The notes beneath the pieces are model-generated. The model did no database searches and was not told where the DNA came from. It saw only the letters and a list, made by a program, of their open reading frames with translations. Below are positions 4,971 to 8,111 of a DNA stretch of 8,111 nucleotides, piece by piece (the first letter of the stretch is position 1; each line of letters starts with the position of its first letter). The DNA lies in contig JAUXHQ010000065.1 in NCBI GenBank assembly GCA_030621455.1, positions 1 to 8,111 on the forward strand, written 5' to 3'. This stretch comes from Deltaproteobacteria bacterium (GTDB lineage: Bacteria > Desulfobacterota > UBA8473). The translations under genes were made by a program, and so were the position numbers.

Positions 4971-7116
4971 TGGGTAAGCCTATTTTGAAGCTGGTGCCCC
5001 TCTTGTCATCACTCTCGTATGATATCGTTCCATTTAAAGCGTTTATTATATTGTGCACTACGGACAGACCCAGTCCGCTGTGACCACCACCTTTGGAACC
5101 TACAAACGGCTCAAAGAGTCGTGACTTGATATCGTGGGGAATGCCCGGCCCATCATCCTTTATGGTGATCTCTACATAGCCCTGGAATCCCTTATTATAA
5201 TCTACCACGTCGCTTTCAAGCTGATCGGAAAGATGTCGGGTCAGGATCTGAAGATTTCCACGCTCATGCATCGCCTCAGCCGCGTTTTTGATGAGATTGA
5301 TGAAAACCTGTTTGAGCCCGTTTTTCTCTGTCATAACGTTCGGGAGGGATGGTTCGAGGTCTAATTGAATTGCAATCTTTGATTCTTTCATCAGGGACTC
5401 TTTCATGATCTTTACCAAATCCGACAACAGATCATTAACATTTACAGGCTCGATCTTCTCGATTGTCCCTCCGGAAAAAGTGGTCAATTGCTGAAGCATA
5501 AGCCCAATACGATCGATTTCTTCGTTGATTATCCCAATCTCGTCCTGCGCTATGCCATTCTCTGACAACTTCATTCCGAGAATCCTGAGATAGTTCTTTA
5601 TGATACTCAACGGGTTGTTCACTTCATGGACTACTTTTCGCGCCACAGCCATCGACGCGCCAAAGCGTTCGGATTGAATTGCATTCAACCGGTCTTGTTT
5701 CATCTGTTCCGTGTAAAGAGCCAAAGCCGCCTGATTTGTAAACAAGGTTAAAAACTTGAAGTGCCTGGAAATATGCGAAAACTCAACATGGTCTAATCCG
5801 ATAATAATTACGCCCACATGGTCTCCATGGGCAATCATGGGGAGACAAAGCATACCTTCCTTGCCAATGAATCGAATGATCTGTTCATCCGAAATGATGG
5901 ACGGGGAGCGTGTAGGGCAGGTAAATGAATCAATGGGCATTCCTTTGGCAAGAGAGGTGACCAATAAACTATGTTTCAGTTGCATGGGAATGATCAGCTC
6001 GCTCATCATGGCGGATTTTTCATCTCCTGGAATACTCTTACCAACGAGACTGTCTTTCTCTGAATCATAGAGCAAGAAAAATATATTTCTCACATCAAAC
6101 AGAATCTGTAGACCCTTCTGAACAACTTTCACTATGGCATCTTCGGCATCGGCTTCTAAGAGATTTTGAAGAGTTCCCATAACGAGCGAAATGTCTCTAA
6201 CTTCATGAACCAGGTCCTCTTGCTTCCCAAAGTCTTTTTCAGAAAACGGCGTATCCCCTCTCTCTGGCGGTTCAATCTCGATTTCCAACGATTGAGCCAC
6301 TTCTCCCAATTCTCTATCTGCATGAACCAGCAACGCTTCGATATCAGCATCTCTAAAGCCAAAGATGTCTTCTGCGACCTCGAAGCCCTGATTTTTTTGT
6401 CCCGCAATGGGCATTCGGGATAATGCATTAGCCACATAAACAATCTTTACCAACGGAAGGGCAGTTCGTATCCTGTCTATGGGTTCATGGTGACATAAAA
6501 CCGAATCTGCCATGAATGATTGAAGGTTCCAGCGATCAAGCAGCCACGCGCCAACTTCGCAGTGGGTTGCTCCGAGCCGGACCTCCCCGGCAAGAAGCAA
6601 ATCCGGTTTGTCTTTGTACATCTCCAATAGGTTTGAGTATTCTTTTGGGAAGTTCACCCAGAGCACTAACCTTCCGATGTCATGTAAAAGCCCGGACAGG
6701 AATGCCTCGCCAGGCTTACTGTAGCTGGAACGCTCGGCGATAAGCCTCGCAACGATAGCGCACCTCAAGGAGTGCCACCAGAAGCGCTTGAGGTTAAAGG
6801 AAACATCCCCTTGAGTGTCGTCAAAAGCCTGGAATATCGACGTAGAAATAACGGTATTCTTGATTGTATCCGTGCCGAGAAATGACACGGCCTGATCCAT
6901 CCTTTCGATTCTATAGGGCAGTCCGTAATAGGCTGAGTTGATGAGTCTCAATACTTTTCCGGTCAGGGATGGATCCTTCTCGATAATCTTGGCGATATCT
7001 TTGAGATTTTCTTTATCTTCATCGCAGGCTTTAATGAGTTTCAGGAGTATGTGGGGAAGGGTAGGAAGATTCTCCAGAGTCGCTATTCGGTCTAGGATGG
7101 GCTTTCTAATCTGCAT
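4948..7116 (-). CDS. HDOD-GAF-histidine kinase fusion protein
   Basis: A 722-aa soluble sensor kinase with no membrane segment. Domain order: HDOD (about 12-215) with LPTLPHILLKLI, DPSLTGKVLRLINSAYYG and AFLSGLLHDIGRL, the last carrying His145-Asp146; other candidate metal ligands His115, His185 and His209/His210 are present. Next come a connecting segment, a GAF-like sensor domain (about 318-470), the dimerisation/phosphoacceptor helix with His497 in VVHEVNNPL, and a complete ATPase domain: N box NLIKNAAEAM (607-616), G1 DDGPGIP (654-660), F box LFEPF (667-671), G2 GHSGLGLS (678-685) and G3 GTSF (707-710). It should autophosphorylate His497 in response to a cytoplasmic signal. There is no receiver domain or adjacent response regulator, so the partner is elsewhere. 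Its ATG abuts the FHA gene stop (TAAATG) without a ribosome binding site of its own, implying translational coupling. Confidence 0.93.
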   Translation of the reverse strand: MQIRKPILDRIATLENLPTLPHILLKLIKACDEDKENLKDIAKIIEKDPSLTGKVLRLINSAYYGLPYRIERMDQAVSFLGTDTIKNTVISTSIFQAFDDTQGDVSFNLKRFWWHSLRCAIVARLIAERSSYSKPGEAFLSGLLHDIGRLVLWVNFPKEYSNLLEMYKDKPDLLLAGEVRLGATHCEVGAWLLDRWNLQSFMADSVLCHHEPIDRIRTALPLVKIVYVANALSRMPIAGQKNQGFEVAEDIFGFRDADIEALLVHADRELGEVAQSLEIEIEPPERGDTPFSEKDFGKQEDLVHEVRDISLVMGTLQNLLEADAEDAIVKVVQKGLQILFDVRNIFFLLYDSEKDSLVGKSIPGDEKSAMMSELIIPMQLKHSLLVTSLAKGMPIDSFTCPTRSPSIISDEQIIRFIGKEGMLCLPMIAHGDHVGVIIIGLDHVEFSHISRHFKFLTLFTNQAALALYTEQMKQDRLNAIQSERFGASMAVARKVVHEVNNPLSIIKNYLRILGMKLSENGIAQDEIGIINEEIDRIGLMLQQLTTFSGGTIEKIEPVNVNDLLSDLVKIMKESLMKESKIAIQLDLEPSLPNVMTEKNGLKQVFINLIKNAAEAMHERGNLQILTRHLSDQLESDVVDYNKGFQGYVEITIKDDGPGIPHDIKSRLFEPFVGSKGGGHSGLGLSVVHNIINALNGTISYESDDKRGTSFKIGLPIVRDQKA

Positions 7117-7992
7117 TTAATGCCGTAAAAATTTGTCGAAGATGGACTTGACCTCGGTTGGGCCTTTACGTCCGTTTTCCCCCTCTGAAGGTGTCTCCTT
7201 TTTTTCAAGGGAGGCTTGTACAGGTTCTTCGATTTCTGCCAGACGTCCTCCAGCCATGAAGCGGAATTTAGGCCCTCTAGGGCTAAGGTTCAAAACGTCC
7301 TCGGGATGAAGTGGGGTCTGAAGATCAACATGTTGACCATTGACAGAAATCAACTTCTGCCCTGTGAGATCTCTAACCCAATATTGATCCTGGTTAAAAA
7401 AAATCTCAGCGTGGCGATCAAGGATCCCGGGATGTTCAAGTAAAATATCGCAGTTTGGAGCCTTCCCTATAGTTACCGGAAGTTCCTTGAATGAGCGAAG
7501 CGTAGGCCCGTATTGGATAACGAGCGGTATCTGAACTCTTTGAATGGAAATCTTCTCTGCCTGTCCCACGTCAGGTTTGGCCTGAGTCACCACAGGTTTC
7601 TCATACAACCGTTCTTCGGTTTTCTCCGGTGGGCTTGGGCCTGGAACACCAGCCAGTTGGGGTTCGTCTTCCACCATCTTTGTAAGAAAACTGACCTTTG
7701 GGCCGCCTTCCGCAAAGGTTAAAACGTCTCCATCCTTAAGATAGGCCTCTTTCTTTCTTTTTCCATTCACAAATGTTCCGTTCTGACTCTTGTCAATAAT
7801 CTTGAAGCGGTTGCCTTCTCTCACAATCTCAGCATGTTCCCGTGACACAACCCCAAAATCTTTTGGAAAGTGAACATGATAGTGGGGGTAGCGCCCGATG
7901 GAGATCTTTGGCTCAGAGAACTCCTGAATTTCCCCTTTTAGAGGTCCTTGAATGTGAACGAGTTGAACAATGATGTTCGGTGGATTCTTCAT
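7117..7992 (-). CDS. Tandem FHA-domain protein
   Basis: A soluble protein of 291 aa from the ATG at 7992, with two forkhead-associated (phosphothreonine-binding) domains joined by a Pro/Glu-rich linker (about 103-150). FHA1 (about 8-105) keeps the binding residues: Arg34 in SIGRYP, Ser50-Arg51 and His53 in VSREHAEI, and Asn71/Thr73 in SQNGTFVNG. FHA2 (about 155-246) is recognisable from VTIGKAPNCDI and RHAEIFF, but the Arg is Lys177, the Ser-Arg pair is replaced (ILDRHAEI) and the NGT loop is degenerate, so it probably does not bind phosphothreonine. The frame is open to a GTG at 8034 (305 aa), but the extra 14 residues are not FHA-like; neither start has a good ribosome binding site. The tail ends in a short amphipathic segment, SIFDKFL. 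Direct abutment with the kinase gene suggests that FHA1 recruits a phosphorylated partner to that kinase module. No Ser/Thr kinase is in the window. Confidence 0.88.
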   Translation of the reverse strand: MKNPPNIIVQLVHIQGPLKGEIQEFSEPKISIGRYPHYHVHFPKDFGVVSREHAEIVREGNRFKIIDKSQNGTFVNGKRKKEAYLKDGDVLTFAEGGPKVSFLTKMVEDEPQLAGVPGPSPPEKTEERLYEKPVVTQAKPDVGQAEKISIQRVQIPLVIQYGPTLRSFKELPVTIGKAPNCDILLEHPGILDRHAEIFFNQDQYWVRDLTGQKLISVNGQHVDLQTPLHPEDVLNLSPRGPKFRFMAGGRLAEIEEPVQASLEKKETPSEGENGRKGPTEVKSIFDKFLRH

Positions 7993-8080
7993 GCAATTAT
8001 TATGCCCAAGGGTTCGTCCAAAAACAACTCCCACATTTCGGCCGCCGATTCATCCCGTCTGACTGAGCTTCTCGTCGGTT

Positions 8081-8098
8081 ACATACCAAAAGGTATGT
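8081..8098. repeat. Perfect 7-4-7 palindrome upstream of the FHA gene
   Basis: ACATACC-AAAA-GGTATGT is a perfect dyad with 7-bp arms, about 90 bp upstream of the FHA start. It has no T-tract on either side, so it is not an obvious terminator; it could be an operator or part of an upstream gene beyond the window edge. An AGGAGG on the minus strand (8107-8102) lies just upstream with no fitting start codon. Confidence 0.4.
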
Positions 8099-8111
8099 GC
8101 CCTCCTCGTTC

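Noticed and set aside
6156..6443. 95-codon minus-strand frame within the kinase gene in another frame
   Set aside because: The kinase frame here is continuous between HDOD and GAF, and this overlapping frame encodes no recognisable domain.
8000..8111. Minus-strand open frame entering from the window edge and stopping 7 nt before the FHA ATG, with a CGSC motif
   Set aside because: Only 36 codons are visible, which is readily expected by chance; it could be the end of an upstream gene, but the sequence beyond the edge is needed to tell.
1..8111. CRISPR arrays, tRNA or rRNA genes, insertion sequences, attachment sites
   Set aside because: I saw no regularly spaced repeats, no tRNA-like cloverleaf segments, no transposase or integrase frame and no terminal inverted repeats.

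Overview
This window appears to be a chromosomal segment of a Gram-negative, GC-balanced bacterium. I favour a Desulfobacterota (deltaproteobacterial) lineage: an HDOD-GAF-histidine kinase fusion beside an FHA protein, a NodIJ-type exporter pair and a consensus sigma-54 promoter are a combination I associate with that group. This is inference from gene content; no ribosomal or other taxonomic marker is present.

Layout: (1) 171-1903, plus strand: a two-gene ABC-2 exporter of the NodI/NodJ (DrrA/DrrB-like) type, with overlapping stop and start codons. (2) 1969-2988, minus strand: a secreted trypsin-like serine protease, convergent with the exporter, with unusual helical insertions and a mature N terminus that signal peptidase would produce directly. 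(3) 2989-3553: a 565-bp intergenic region that is the most unusual part of the window. Read on the minus strand it contains a cluster of dyads, a near-perfect sigma-54 promoter, about 200 nt of sequence with competing helices, a strong intrinsic terminator and then the protease gene. (4) 3554-8034, minus strand: a probable operon in transcription order FHA-FHA protein, HDOD-GAF-histidine kinase (stop and start abut as TAAATG), possibly a 42-codon small ORF, and folC.

How the parts may work together: the FHA protein and kinase are so tightly coupled that they probably form one cytoplasmic signalling module. The kinase has no receiver domain and no response regulator is visible, so its output is unknown. 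FolC is a housekeeping folate enzyme and is probably a positional neighbour only. The intergenic region looks like a sigma-54-dependent, terminator-controlled leader of the protease gene, or alternatively a stand-alone small RNA whose terminator isolates it from the protease. The sequence cannot decide between these. It is the best candidate here for something undescribed: I do not recognise a known riboswitch or sRNA family in it.
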